Source: Thermus filiformis (GTDB lineage: Bacteria > Deinococcota > Deinococci > Deinococcales > Thermaceae). Taken from it: a DNA stretch of 64,000 bases. How positions within the stretch are numbered: position 1 is the stretch's first letter; each line of letters starts with the position of its first letter. This document shows positions 19,461 to 27,059 of the stretch, piece after piece. The DNA lies in contig NZ_JPSL02000039.1 of the NCBI RefSeq assembly GCF_000771745.2, positions 372,001 through 436,000 on the forward strand, read 5' to 3'. Below the pieces are notes generated by a model. It was given only the letters and a program-made list of their open reading frames with translations, had not been told where the DNA came from and did no database searches. A program made the position numbers and the translations under genes.

Positions 19461-20167
19461 ACCTGGAAAAGCGGGGGCGGCTTAAGGGGGTCTCCTTCCG
19501 CCTGGAGGCGGGGGGCTACCTCCTCCTCGGCCCCAACGGGGCGGGGAAGAGCACCCTCCTCGCCCTTCTCGCGGGCCGCCTCCTGCCGGACGGAGGGAAG
19601 GCCCGCCTCCTCGGTCGGCCTCCCAGGGACCCGGGCCTCGTCCCTTTGCGGGCCTATGTGCCCCAGCAGGTGGCCCTCCCCCCCTTCCTCACCGTCCTCG
19701 AGGTCCTGGAGATGGCCCGGAGGCTCAAGGGGCTTCCCCCTTCCGCCCTCGAGGAGGCGGCGGAGCGGATGGGCCTGGAGGGGCGCTTGAGCTCCAGGGT
19801 GGGGACCCTCTCCGGCGGGTACCGGCAGCGGCTGGCCCTGGCGGCGGGCCTGATGGGAAGGCCCCCCGTCTGGCTCCTGGACGAGCCGATTAGCGCCCTG
19901 GACCCCGGGGGGCTTAGGCGGTTCGTCCTCTGGGCCCAGGACCACCTGGAGGGCGGGGGGCTTCTTTTGGTCTCCCTCCACCGCCTGGAGGAGGTCCAGG
20001 ACCTGGGGGGAAGGGCCCTCCTCCTCTTTCGGGGGAAGCTCCTTTTGGAGCTTCCCGTGGAGGAGCTTTTTACCTACCGTTTGGCCGACGGCACCCCCCT
20101 TTCGGGGGTGCTGCGGGACGTGCACCCTAAGGTGCGGGAGGTGTTTTATGGAGAAGAACCGGCGTGA
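19445..20167 (+). CDS. nosF: NosF-like ABC transporter ATP-binding protein
   Basis: A 240-residue ABC ATPase with Walker A GPNGAGKST, Q-loop in YVPQQVALPPFLTVLE, signature LSGGYRQRLALAAGLM and Walker B VWLLDEPISALDP. The size and the YVPQ...LTVLE pattern fit NosF/CcmA-like ATPases. It overlaps nosD upstream (16 nt) and the first nosL gene downstream (20 nt), so all are one unit. It would hydrolyse ATP to drive NosD/NosY. A generic export ATPase is possible by sequence alone; the name rests on context. Confidence 0.82.
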   Translation: MVEAVNLEKRGRLKGVSFRLEAGGYLLLGPNGAGKSTLLALLAGRLLPDGGKARLLGRPPRDPGLVPLRAYVPQQVALPPFLTVLEVLEMARRLKGLPPSALEEAAERMGLEGRLSSRVGTLSGGYRQRLALAAGLMGRPPVWLLDEPISALDPGGLRRFVLWAQDHLEGGGLLLVSLHRLEEVQDLGGRALLLFRGKLLLELPVEELFTYRLADGTPLSGVLRDVHPKVREVFYGEEPA

Positions 20168-20840
20168 AGTCCTGAAGGCTCTCGGTCTTGTGGCTTTCGG
20201 CTCCTTCGCCCTGGCCCATGAGGGGCACGACCACGGGGCCCAGCCCGGCATGGGGGGCATGAGCGGCATGGGCATGGCCAAGGCCGACCTCATCCCCCCC
20301 GAGCCCATCCCCTGGGACACGGCCACCTGCGCCTTCTGCAACATGCCCATCGCCACCCCCAAGGGGCCCTACATGGGCCGCACCTTCCAGCCCGGCTTCT
20401 TTGAGCAGACCTACTCCCAGATCGTCTTCAAGGAGCCCCGGAAGGCCCCCCACAGCGGCGAGATGGTCAAGGCCCTCCACTTTGAGTCCATCGCCTGCAT
20501 GGTGAACTACGCCTGGGTCCACGGGATCGTTGACGGGGACGGGGCCACCTTCTACGTCACCGACCGGAAGGCCTACGACCCGGCCCGGCCCCGGGAGACG
20601 GTCCGCCTCATCCCCGCCCGGGAAGCGGTCTTCTACTGGGGGGAGAAGATGATGGTGGTGATGAACGCCCGCCTCCTGGCCTTCGCCAAGGAGGAGGACG
20701 CCCAGGCCTTCGCCGAGGCGAACAAGGCCGCCCACGGCCGCCAGGCCCTCTACCGCTTCCAGACCCTTTGGGACCTCGCTCCTCTTCCTGAGATGAACCT
20801 GGTGGGCCTTTTGGCCCGGCACGCGGGGCTTCTGAAGTGA
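20148..20840 (+). CDS. nosL: NosL-family copper chaperone with Met/His-rich N-terminus
   Basis: A 230-residue exported protein. The N-terminus (NRREVLKAL, hydrophobic stretch) resembles a Tat-like or lipidless signal and is followed by a His/Met-rich tract at residues 24-43 (HEGHDHG, then GMGGMSGMGM). The NosL metal motif CAFCNMPI has Cys61, Cys64 and Met66. NosL binds Cu(I) outside the membrane and hands it to apo-NosZ through NosDFY. The Met/His tract is an extra putative copper site not found in classical NosL. It overlaps nosF and the next nosL by 20 and 4 nt. Confidence 0.78.
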   Translation: MEKNRREVLKALGLVAFGSFALAHEGHDHGAQPGMGGMSGMGMAKADLIPPEPIPWDTATCAFCNMPIATPKGPYMGRTFQPGFFEQTYSQIVFKEPRKAPHSGEMVKALHFESIACMVNYAWVHGIVDGDGATFYVTDRKAYDPARPRETVRLIPAREAVFYWGEKMMVVMNARLLAFAKEEDAQAFAEANKAAHGRQALYRFQTLWDLAPLPEMNLVGLLARHAGLLK

Positions 20841-21340
20841 GGCGGAGGAGCTTCCTGAAACTCCTCTTCGCCCTGTCCCTGGGAACTAGGGCCTGGGCCG
20901 CCCCCCGGCCCGTCCGGGTGGGGGTGGACCTCTGCCCCTACTGCAACATGCTGGTCCTGGACGCCCGCTACGCGGCCCAGATGGTCACCACCACCGGCAA
21001 GGTCTACAGCTACGACGCCATAGAGTGCCTGGTGGACCACCTGAACGGCCTCAGCAAGCCCCATCTGGGCTGGAGGGGCCCGAGGGTGACCCCCAAGGAG
21101 CTCTACGCCCCCGACTTCCTGGAAAGCACCCGGGAGAAGGCCGCCCTCTACCCGGTGAACCGGATGGTCTTCCTCCACCACGAGAGGATCCGCACCCCCA
21201 TGGGGGGCGGTCTTCTGGCCTTCCGCAAGCGGGAGGAGGCCGAGGCCTACGCCAAGGACCGGGGCCTTAAGGGGGCCCTTTTCCTCTCCTGGGAGGAGGT
21301 CCTGCGCCGGGGCAAGGAGCGGCCTTGGGTGCCGGGGTAA
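20837..21340 (+). CDS. nosL: Second NosL-family protein
   Basis: A 167-residue exported protein with an RRRSF signal, hydrophobic core and AWAA cleavage region, then LCPYCNMLVLD (Cys33, Cys36, Met38), the NosL copper-binding motif, and SYDAIECLVDHLN typical of NosL. It is shorter than its upstream paralogue and lacks the Met/His tract. Start GTG 20837 overlaps the upstream stop by 4 nt. Two divergent NosL proteins in series suggest a copper relay. A full copy of the intergenic repeat separates it from nosY. Confidence 0.75.
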   Translation: MRRRSFLKLLFALSLGTRAWAAPRPVRVGVDLCPYCNMLVLDARYAAQMVTTTGKVYSYDAIECLVDHLNGLSKPHLGWRGPRVTPKELYAPDFLESTREKAALYPVNRMVFLHHERIRTPMGGGLLAFRKREEAEAYAKDRGLKGALFLSWEEVLRRGKERPWVPG

Positions 21341-21473
21341 TCCCACCCCATCCAGGCCCCGCGCCAGGATGGGGGCCCCGGCAAGCCACCCCGGCTTGGC
21401 TTTCGCCAAGCCGGGGGCCCCGGTAAAGCGCTCCCCAAGCCTTCTGGGGGAGCCGCGCATGCGAAGGAAACGG
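21341..21473 (+). repeat. Two-hairpin intergenic repeat inside the nos unit
   Basis: Two head modules (a CATCC.../GGATG stem followed by CCGGCTTGGC/GCCAAGCCGG) with GCCCCGG linkers, then the tail (CCCCAAGCCTTCTGGGGGAG, CGCATGCGAAGGAAACGG). The tail ends a few bases before the GTG of nosY, so the element sits in the leader of a gene and might attenuate or process the transcript. Confidence 0.75.
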
Positions 21474-21477
21474 TAAC

Positions 21478-22215
21478 GTGCTTCCCTTCTACGCCAAGGC
21501 CGTCCTGAGGAATCCCTGGGCCTACCTGCCCCTCCTCCTCCCCCTCCTCGCCCTGGCCTTCCGGGGGCGGGAGGAGGGGGTGGCCCTTCTGGGCTTCTAC
21601 GGGGCCTTGGCCCTCCTCCTTCCCCCCCTGGTTCTGGCCCTTTCCACCCCCCTTTTGGCGGAGCGGGAGGAGTGGGGGTTTCTGGCGGGGCTTGGCCACC
21701 CCTTCCGCCTCTACCTCGAGGCCCTCCTAGGGGTGGGGCTCGGCCTTTCCCTGCCCCTTTTGGCCGGCCTCTTCCTGGCCGCGGGGGTGCTGGGCCTGGG
21801 GGAGCGGGGCCTTCTCCTTCCCCTCTTCGGCCTGGCCCTGGCCTGGGTCTTTTTGGTCCTGGTCGGCCTGGTGAGCGCCCTCACCCTCAACCCGGGCCGG
21901 GCCACCGCCTTCGGCCTCCTCCTCTGGGGGGTCCTCACCCTGGGCTATGACCCCCTCCTCCTCGGGCTTTACGGGGCCTTCGCCCAGTACCCGGTGGAGG
22001 GCCTCTTCCTCGTCCTCGTCCTCCTCAACCCCGTGGACCTCCTGCGGGTGGCCCTCCTCCACCTCCTGGACGCCCCGGTGGTGGTGGGGGTGACCGCCTA
22101 CCTCCTCCGCGCCCTCCTGGGGGCGTACCTGCCCCTCCTCGTCCTGGCCCTCCTCCTCCAGGGCCTTCTGGGCGTCCTCCTCGCCGCCTGGGTCTTCGCC
22201 CGGCGGGAGCGGTGA
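21478..22215 (+). CDS. nosY: NosY-like ABC transporter permease
   Basis: A 245-residue integral membrane protein with about six long hydrophobic segments and few charges outside the ends, typical of the ABC-2 permease NosY, the membrane partner of NosF and NosD. The N-terminus (FYAKAVLRNPWAY) and the STPLLAEREEWGFL loop match the coupling-helix region of this family. The start is GTG 21478 immediately after the repeat, which leaves almost no room for a Shine-Dalgarno site. Assignment depends strongly on the nosDF context. Confidence 0.7.
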   Translation: MLPFYAKAVLRNPWAYLPLLLPLLALAFRGREEGVALLGFYGALALLLPPLVLALSTPLLAEREEWGFLAGLGHPFRLYLEALLGVGLGLSLPLLAGLFLAAGVLGLGERGLLLPLFGLALAWVFLVLVGLVSALTLNPGRATAFGLLLWGVLTLGYDPLLLGLYGAFAQYPVEGLFLVLVLLNPVDLLRVALLHLLDAPVVVGVTAYLLRALLGAYLPLLVLALLLQGLLGVLLAAWVFARRER

Positions 22216-22300
22216 TGCGGGGCATACGCCCCGGGGGCACCGGGGTAGGATGGGGCGGGGCCCGGAGAGTGCAGCCCGGGTCTTTTTGAAGGAGGATCGT

Positions 22301-23032
22301 ATGAACTGGGTCGTCTTGGGGGGGCTTTTCGTACTGGCGGTGGTCTCGGGCATGCTCGGCCTGGGGGTGGCCTTTGCCGCCGTCCCCTTCTTGTCCTTCT
22401 TCCTGCCCGACCTGGTCCACCAGGTCCAGCCCCTGGCCCTCCTCCTCAACGGGGTCACCGCGCTCTTCGCCGTCTTCGGCTTCGCCCAAAGCGGCTACGT
22501 GGACTGGCGCAAGGCCCTGCTCCTCGCCCTGGTCACCACGGCCTTCGCCCCCCTGGGGGCCTGGCTGGTCCAGCGGGTCCAGGTGGGTTGGGTGTGGTGG
22601 GTCTACCTGGCGGCGGTGGCCTATCTGGCCTACAACCTCTTCCGGCCGGTGAAGGCCGAAGCGACCCGGGAGAACTTCCCCCTGGCCCTGATCCTGGCCG
22701 CCCCCATCTCGGTCCTGGCCGGGTTTTTAGGCGTGGGGCCGGGGTTCTTGCTGATGCCCACCCTGATCCTCACCGGCCACGATCCCAAGCAGGCGGCGGG
22801 CATCAACGCCTTCGCCGTCACCCCGCCTTCCTTCTCCGCCCTCCTGCCTCACCTGGCCACCGCCCGCCTCGAGCCCGGCCTCACCCTGGCCCTCCTGGTG
22901 GCCGGGGCGCTCGGCTCGTACCTGGGCTCCCGGCTCACCAGCCTCTACATTCCCCCGGCCCGCCTCAAGCAGATCTTCGGGGTGATGATCCTGCTGGCCA
23001 CCTTGTACAAGGTCTTCCAGCTCTACGCTTGA
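22301..23032 (+). CDS. TauE/SafE family sulfite/anion exporter
   Basis: A 243-residue membrane protein with about seven to eight hydrophobic helices in two repeats. The GMLGLGVAFAAVPFLSFFLP loop and the second-half GFLGVGPGFLLMPTLIL loop are the paired signature of TauE/SafE transporters, which export sulfite, sulfoacetate or similar anions. ATG 22301 is preceded by GGAGGA at 8 nt; an upstream in-frame extension has no ribosome site. The gene stands alone on its strand between nosY and the GGT gene. A link to sulfur handling in the Nos pathway is possible but unproven. Confidence 0.85.
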   Translation: MNWVVLGGLFVLAVVSGMLGLGVAFAAVPFLSFFLPDLVHQVQPLALLLNGVTALFAVFGFAQSGYVDWRKALLLALVTTAFAPLGAWLVQRVQVGWVWWVYLAAVAYLAYNLFRPVKAEATRENFPLALILAAPISVLAGFLGVGPGFLLMPTLILTGHDPKQAAGINAFAVTPPSFSALLPHLATARLEPGLTLALLVAGALGSYLGSRLTSLYIPPARLKQIFGVMILLATLYKVFQLYA

Positions 23033-23080
23033 GTAGACTGGGGCCCAGGGCGCCTTCCGCCCCTTCGCGAGGAGCAGGGT

Positions 23081-24646
23081 ATGGACCTATTCCGCTACCC
23101 CTTTCCCTCCCGCCGGACGGTGGTCCTGGGCCACCGCTTCGGCCTGGCCACCAGCCAACCCCTGGCCGCCCTGGCGGGCCTGGAGATCTACCTGCAAGGA
23201 GGCGGGGCGGTGGACGCGGCTTTGGCCGCCGCCATCGCCCTCACCGTGGTGGAGCCCACCTCTAACGGCATCGGCGGGGACGCCCTGGCCATCGTCTGGG
23301 ACGGGGAGGCCCAGGGGCTGAATAGCACGGGGAAAAGCCCCCTCCACCTCCCGCCCCTCTCCCGGCTGGACGAGCGGGGCTGGGAGGCGGTCACCGTCCC
23401 CGGGGCGGTGGCCGCCTGGCGGGCGCTTTGGGAGCGGTGGGGCCGACTCCCCTTTGAGGCCCTCTTCGCCCCGGCCATCCGCTACGCCCGGGAGGGGTTC
23501 GCCCTCTCCCCCGAGGTGGCCCGGAGCTGGAAGCGGGCGGAAGGGGTCTACCTGCCTTTGGAGGGGGAGGTCCACCGGGCCTTCCGGGAGGTCTTCTTCC
23601 CCGAAGGACGGGCCCCGGCCCCCGGGGAGGTGGTCCGGCTGCCCCTGCACGCCGAGACCCTGGAGGAGATCGCCCGGACGGGCGGGGAGAGCTTCTACCG
23701 GGGGGCGCTCGCCGAGGCCCTCCTCCGCTTCAGCGAGGCCACGGGGGGGTACCTGAGCCGGGAGGACCTTTGGGGCCACGCCCCCGAGTGGGTCCGGCCC
23801 CTTTCCACCTCCTACCGGGGGTATACGGTGCACGAGCTTCCCCCCAGCACCCAAGGGGTGGCCGTCCTCCTCGCCCTGAACCTCCTCGAGGGGTTTGACC
23901 TCAAGGGGATGGGGGAGGTGGAGCGGCTCCACGTCCAGCTCGAGGCCATGAAGCTGGCCTTTTCCGACACCTACCGGCACGTGGCCGACCCCGCCTTCAT
24001 GGAGGTCTCGCCCGAGGCCTTTTTGGACAAGGCCTACGCGGAGGAGAGGCGCCGCCTCATCGGGCCTGCGGCCCGGCCCTGGCCTGATCCCGGCCTCAAG
24101 CCCGGGGGGACGGTCTACCTGGCGGCGGCGGACGGGGAGCGGATGGTCTCCTTCATCCAGTCCAACTACATGGGCTTCGGGGCGGGCATCCTGGTCCCGG
24201 GGACGGGGATCGCCCTCCACAACCGGGGGGCGGGCTTCACCCTAGAGCCGGACCACCCGAACCGCCTGGCCCCGGGCAAGCGGCCCTTCCACACCCTCAT
24301 CCCGGGCTTCCTGAGCCGGGAGGGGAGGCCCCTCGGGCCCTTCGGGGTCATGGGGGGGCTGATGCAGCCCCAGGGGCACGTCCAGGTCCTGGTCCACCTC
24401 CTGGACCTGGGCCACAACCCCCAGGCGGTCCTGGACGCCCCCAGGTGGCAGGTGGCCCCGAAGGAGGTCCTCCTGGAGCCGGGTTTCGGCCAGGCCCTGG
24501 CCCTGGCCCTAAAGGACCTGGGGCACCCCGTCCGCCTCGAGGCGGAGATGGGCCCCTTCGGCCGGGGGCAGATCATCCTAAGGGTGGGGGAGGCTTTGGC
24601 CCTGGGGACGGACCCCCGGGCGGACGGCCTGGCCCTGGCCCTCTAG
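23081..24646 (+). CDS. ggt: Gamma-glutamyltransferase family protein
   Basis: A 521-residue Ntn-hydrolase that should autocleave at Thr344 in the GGTVYLAAAD motif, which aligns with the T-T-H-x-S-V-x-D nucleophile of GGTs. Other signatures are GGAVDAALAAAIALTVVEP near the N-terminus, NGIGGDALA, and the C-terminal MGGLMQPQGHVQVL. There is no signal peptide, so it is probably cytoplasmic, unlike the periplasmic glutathione-degrading E. coli enzyme. Thermus lacks glutathione as far as is known, so another gamma-glutamyl compound or a cephalosporin/glutaryl-type amide may be the substrate. The two residues after Thr344 depart from the common TH pair. It ends at a full intergenic repeat. Confidence 0.88.
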   Translation: MDLFRYPFPSRRTVVLGHRFGLATSQPLAALAGLEIYLQGGGAVDAALAAAIALTVVEPTSNGIGGDALAIVWDGEAQGLNSTGKSPLHLPPLSRLDERGWEAVTVPGAVAAWRALWERWGRLPFEALFAPAIRYAREGFALSPEVARSWKRAEGVYLPLEGEVHRAFREVFFPEGRAPAPGEVVRLPLHAETLEEIARTGGESFYRGALAEALLRFSEATGGYLSREDLWGHAPEWVRPLSTSYRGYTVHELPPSTQGVAVLLALNLLEGFDLKGMGEVERLHVQLEAMKLAFSDTYRHVADPAFMEVSPEAFLDKAYAEERRRLIGPAARPWPDPGLKPGGTVYLAAADGERMVSFIQSNYMGFGAGILVPGTGIALHNRGAGFTLEPDHPNRLAPGKRPFHTLIPGFLSREGRPLGPFGVMGGLMQPQGHVQVLVHLLDLGHNPQAVLDAPRWQVAPKEVLLEPGFGQALALALKDLGHPVRLEAEMGPFGRGQIILRVGEALALGTDPRADGLALAL

Positions 24647-24749
24647 TACCACCCCATCCTGGCTAGCGCCAGGATGGGGGCCCCGGTAAACCCTTTCCCC
24701 AGCCTTCTGACGGAGCCGCATATGCGAAGGAAAGGGCAGAAAAGGGTAT
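24647..24749 (+). repeat. Two-hairpin intergenic repeat, full copy
   Basis: A head hairpin (CATCCTGGC and GCCAGGATG), GGCCCCGGTAAA linker, and tail (CCCCAGCCTTCTGACGGAG, CATATGCGAAGGAAAGG, AAAAGGGTAT). It begins at the first base after the ggt stop and is nearly identical to the copy at 545-647. Confidence 0.8.
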
Positions 24750-24821
24750 AGCTCCCCGGGGCGCTCGGAAGGGTGGCCCGGACCCCTTTTCCTTGCCCGC
24801 CCAACCGGGTTGAATGGAGCC

Positions 24822-26291
24822 ATGCGCTTCCTGGCCCTTTTCCTCCTTTTTCTTCCGGCCCTGGCCCAGCCCGTCTACCTCCGCCTCCCCCAGGCCCTCC
24901 TGGAGGGGGTGCGCCAGGGGGAGGCCCTGGCCTTCTACGGCCTCCCCTACGCCCGGGCGGAGCGGTTTGCTCCCCCTGAGGGGGTGGAGCCTCGGGGCCT
25001 CCTCCAGGCCCACACCCCTGGCCCTGCCTGCCCCCAACGCCCGGGGCTTTCCGCCCTCTTCGGAAGCCCCCTTCCCCCCCAGGACGAGGACTGCCTCAAC
25101 CTAAACGTCTTCCTTCCCCTGCGCCCCCCGCCCCCCGGCGGCTTCCCGGTAATGGTCTTCATCCACGGGGGCGGCTTCCAGTCGGGCTCGGCCTCCGAGC
25201 CCATCTACGGGGGGGCCCAGCTCGCCGCGCAAGGGGTGGTGGTGGTCGCCCCCAACTACCGCCTGGGCCCCCTGGGCTTCCTCCCCTGGGAGGGCGGGGG
25301 GAACTGGGGGCTTCAGGACCTGGTGGAGGCCCTCAGGTTTGTCCGGAGGTACGCGGCCCACTTCGGGGGAGACCCGAACAACGTCACCCTCTTCGGGGAG
25401 TCGGCAGGGGCGATGCTCACCTGCACCCTCCTGGCGGTCCCCGAGGCGCGGGGCCTCTTCCACAAGGCCATCCTCCAGTCGGGGGGGTGCGAGGAGGTGC
25501 GCCCCCTGGCGGCGGACCTCCCCTTCGGGCGGCGCTACGCCCAGGCTTTGGGGTGCCAGGACCTGGACTGCCTGAGGCGGCTTCCTCTTTCCGCATTCTT
25601 CCGGGAGCCCGCCGTCCTCACCCAAGCGGCCTCCACCCTGCCCTTCAGCCTGAGCCCTTTCAAGCCCCACGTGGACGGCCGCCTCCTTCCCCAGACCCCC
25701 CTGCGGGCCCTGGAGGCGGGGGAGGCCGCCCCCGTCCCCTTGGTGGTGGGGAGCAACCAGGAGGAGCTCCTGCCTTTCTTCGGAGCCGGGAGCTGGCTCG
25801 AGGTGGAGCGCCTCCTGAGGCCCGTCTTGAGGGAGAAGACGGAGGCCGTCCTCGCCTTCTACCGGGCCCGCTACCCGAAGCCGCAGGAGGCCTACTGGCG
25901 CCTGGAGACGGACCGGCTCTTCCACTGCCCCGCCCTGGCCGCGGCCCGGGCCCAGGCCCCCCATGCCCCCACCTACCTCTACCGCTTCGCCTTCCGAAGC
26001 CCCGACCTCCCCTTTCTGGGAAGCTTTCACGGCCTCGAGCTCGCACCCCTCTTCGGGAACCTGGACCAGATGCCTTTTTTGCCCCTCTTCCTGAGCGGCC
26101 AGGCCCGGGAGAGGGCAGAGGAGATGGGCCGCATCCTGCGCCGCTACTGGGTGAGCTTCGCCTACCAGGACGCCCCCAAGGGCTGGCCCCGCTGGCTCGA
26201 GGCCTCGGAAGGGGAGGCCCTCCTTTTGGACCTCCCGCCCAGGCCCCTGCCCCTCGCCGCGCTGGATCCCGGGAGCTGCGCCCTTTTCTGA
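24822..26291 (+). CDS. Type B carboxylesterase, exported
   Basis: A 489-residue alpha/beta hydrolase of the carboxylesterase/cholinesterase family. A signal peptide (MRFLALFLLFLPALA) leads into the mature chain, the oxyanion-hole HGGGFQSGSA lies near 110, the nucleophile elbow GESAGAM has Ser194, and SFHGLELAPLFGN holds the likely catalytic His. Cys pairs (CPQRPG to DCLN) could form the usual disulfide of this family. It should hydrolyse carboxylic esters outside the cytoplasm. I chose ATG 24822 because the signal peptide starts there; an in-frame TTG lies 12 nt upstream. The start of the peptide chain itself has typical QPVYLRLPQALLEGVRQGEALAF-like type B features in shorter form. Confidence 0.88.
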   Translation: MRFLALFLLFLPALAQPVYLRLPQALLEGVRQGEALAFYGLPYARAERFAPPEGVEPRGLLQAHTPGPACPQRPGLSALFGSPLPPQDEDCLNLNVFLPLRPPPPGGFPVMVFIHGGGFQSGSASEPIYGGAQLAAQGVVVVAPNYRLGPLGFLPWEGGGNWGLQDLVEALRFVRRYAAHFGGDPNNVTLFGESAGAMLTCTLLAVPEARGLFHKAILQSGGCEEVRPLAADLPFGRRYAQALGCQDLDCLRRLPLSAFFREPAVLTQAASTLPFSLSPFKPHVDGRLLPQTPLRALEAGEAAPVPLVVGSNQEELLPFFGAGSWLEVERLLRPVLREKTEAVLAFYRARYPKPQEAYWRLETDRLFHCPALAAARAQAPHAPTYLYRFAFRSPDLPFLGSFHGLELAPLFGNLDQMPFLPLFLSGQARERAEEMGRILRRYWVSFAYQDAPKGWPRWLEASEGEALLLDLPPRPLPLAALDPGSCALF

Positions 26292-26297
26292 TATAAA

Positions 26298-26330
26298 CCC
26301 AACTTAGCCTGCGCTAGCTGGGAACCCTGA
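26298..26330 (+). repeat. Decayed head hairpin of the intergenic repeat
   Basis: CCCAACTTAGCCTGCG and CTAGCTGGGAACC keep the outline of an AGCTTGGC-type head module but with several mismatches; only the outer bases still pair. Located just after the esterase stop. Confidence 0.4.
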
Positions 26331-26376
26331 CAAAGCCGAGTCCCGCCGGACTCCGCCGCCCAGTCCTGGGAGGCCT

Positions 26377-26515
26377 TCAGCGCCGGACCGGGCAGGCCGG
26401 GGGCCGGAGGAGGAGGGGGAGGGCGGCCAGGAGGAGAAGGGGAGCCCGCCCCTCGGGAAGGAGGAGGGCCCCCCCCCGCCAGGAAGGCCCCGCTTAGAAG
26501 GTAGCGCCAGATCAT
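26377..26515 (-). pseudogene. Tiny two-helix membrane ORF broken at a 9-G run
   Basis: From ATG 26515 the frame reads MIWRYLLSGAFLAGG and then meets a run of nine G (26469-26477 on the plus strand). With one G fewer the frame would continue as ALLLPEGRAPLLLLAALPLL and end RRPPACPVRR-like at TGA 26377, giving a 45-residue protein of two hydrophobic helices. As sequenced, the frame runs on into Pro-rich nonsense. This could be a pseudogene, a slippage-controlled small gene, or a base-calling error. It lies between the esterase and the bactofilin terminator repeat. Confidence 0.35.
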
Positions 26516-26551
26516 GCCCTCAGCATACCCCGAGTGGGGGATAAGCGCTTA

Positions 26552-26697
26552 ATACCCTTTTCTGCAGCTTCCTTCGCATACGCGGTCCCATCAGAAGGCT
26601 CGGGAAAAGCTTTACCGGGGCCCCCATCCTGGCGCAAGCCAGGATGGGGTGGTATAACCGGGGCCCCCAGCTTGGCGTAAGCCAAGCTGGGTTGGTG
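26552..26697 (-). repeat. Inverted two-hairpin intergenic repeat with two heads
   Basis: The reverse orientation of the same element: two head hairpins (AGCTTGGC/GCCAAGCT and CATCCTGGC/GCCAGGATG) nearest bactofilin, then the GCCCCGGTAAAGC linker and a tail with GCGTATGCGAAGGAAGC and AAAAGGGTAT. It begins at the bactofilin stop and faces the convergent esterase gene. Confidence 0.8.
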
Positions 26698-27057
26698 TCA
26701 GCCCTCCTGCCCGGAGGGCAGGGCCTGGGGCGTCTCCCCAGCCAGGCTCTGGCCCACGAACCGCGCCCCCGCCTCTATGTCCAGGACCTCGGTGACCACG
26801 TTGCCGTAGACCCGGGCGGTCTTGGCCAGGACCACCTTCTGGGCCCGGACGTTCGCCCGCACCTCCCCGTGCACCTCCAGGGTCTGGGCCTCCACCCGTT
26901 CCCCCTCGATCCGGCCCGTGGGCCCCACCTCCAGGTCCCCCTCCACCTGGACCGAGCCCCGCACCTCCCCGTCCAGGCGCACCTTCCCCTTGGCCCAGAA
27001 CACCCCCTCTATCCGCGTCTCCGTGCCTAGGTACGTGACCGGTGCCTTCTTGAGCAT
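26698..27057 (-). CDS. Bactofilin
   Basis: A 119-residue polymer-forming cytoskeletal protein. The core of repeating short beta-strands with G at every turn (EGVFWAKGKVRLDGEVRGSV, then EGDLEVGPTGRIEGERV, EVHGEVRANV) is the bactofilin right-handed beta-helix, flanked by short disordered tails. Bactofilins assemble nucleotide-free filaments on the membrane and recruit envelope enzymes. ATG 27057 lies 2 nt after the stop of the upstream M23 peptidase gene. Thermus bactofilin (TtBac) is structurally known, which fits the genus. The longer frame upstream is a shadow of the peptidase gene. Confidence 0.93.
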   Translation of the reverse strand: MLKKAPVTYLGTETRIEGVFWAKGKVRLDGEVRGSVQVEGDLEVGPTGRIEGERVEAQTLEVHGEVRANVRAQKVVLAKTARVYGNVVTEVLDIEAGARFVGQSLAGETPQALPSGQEG

Positions 27058-27059
27058 CC

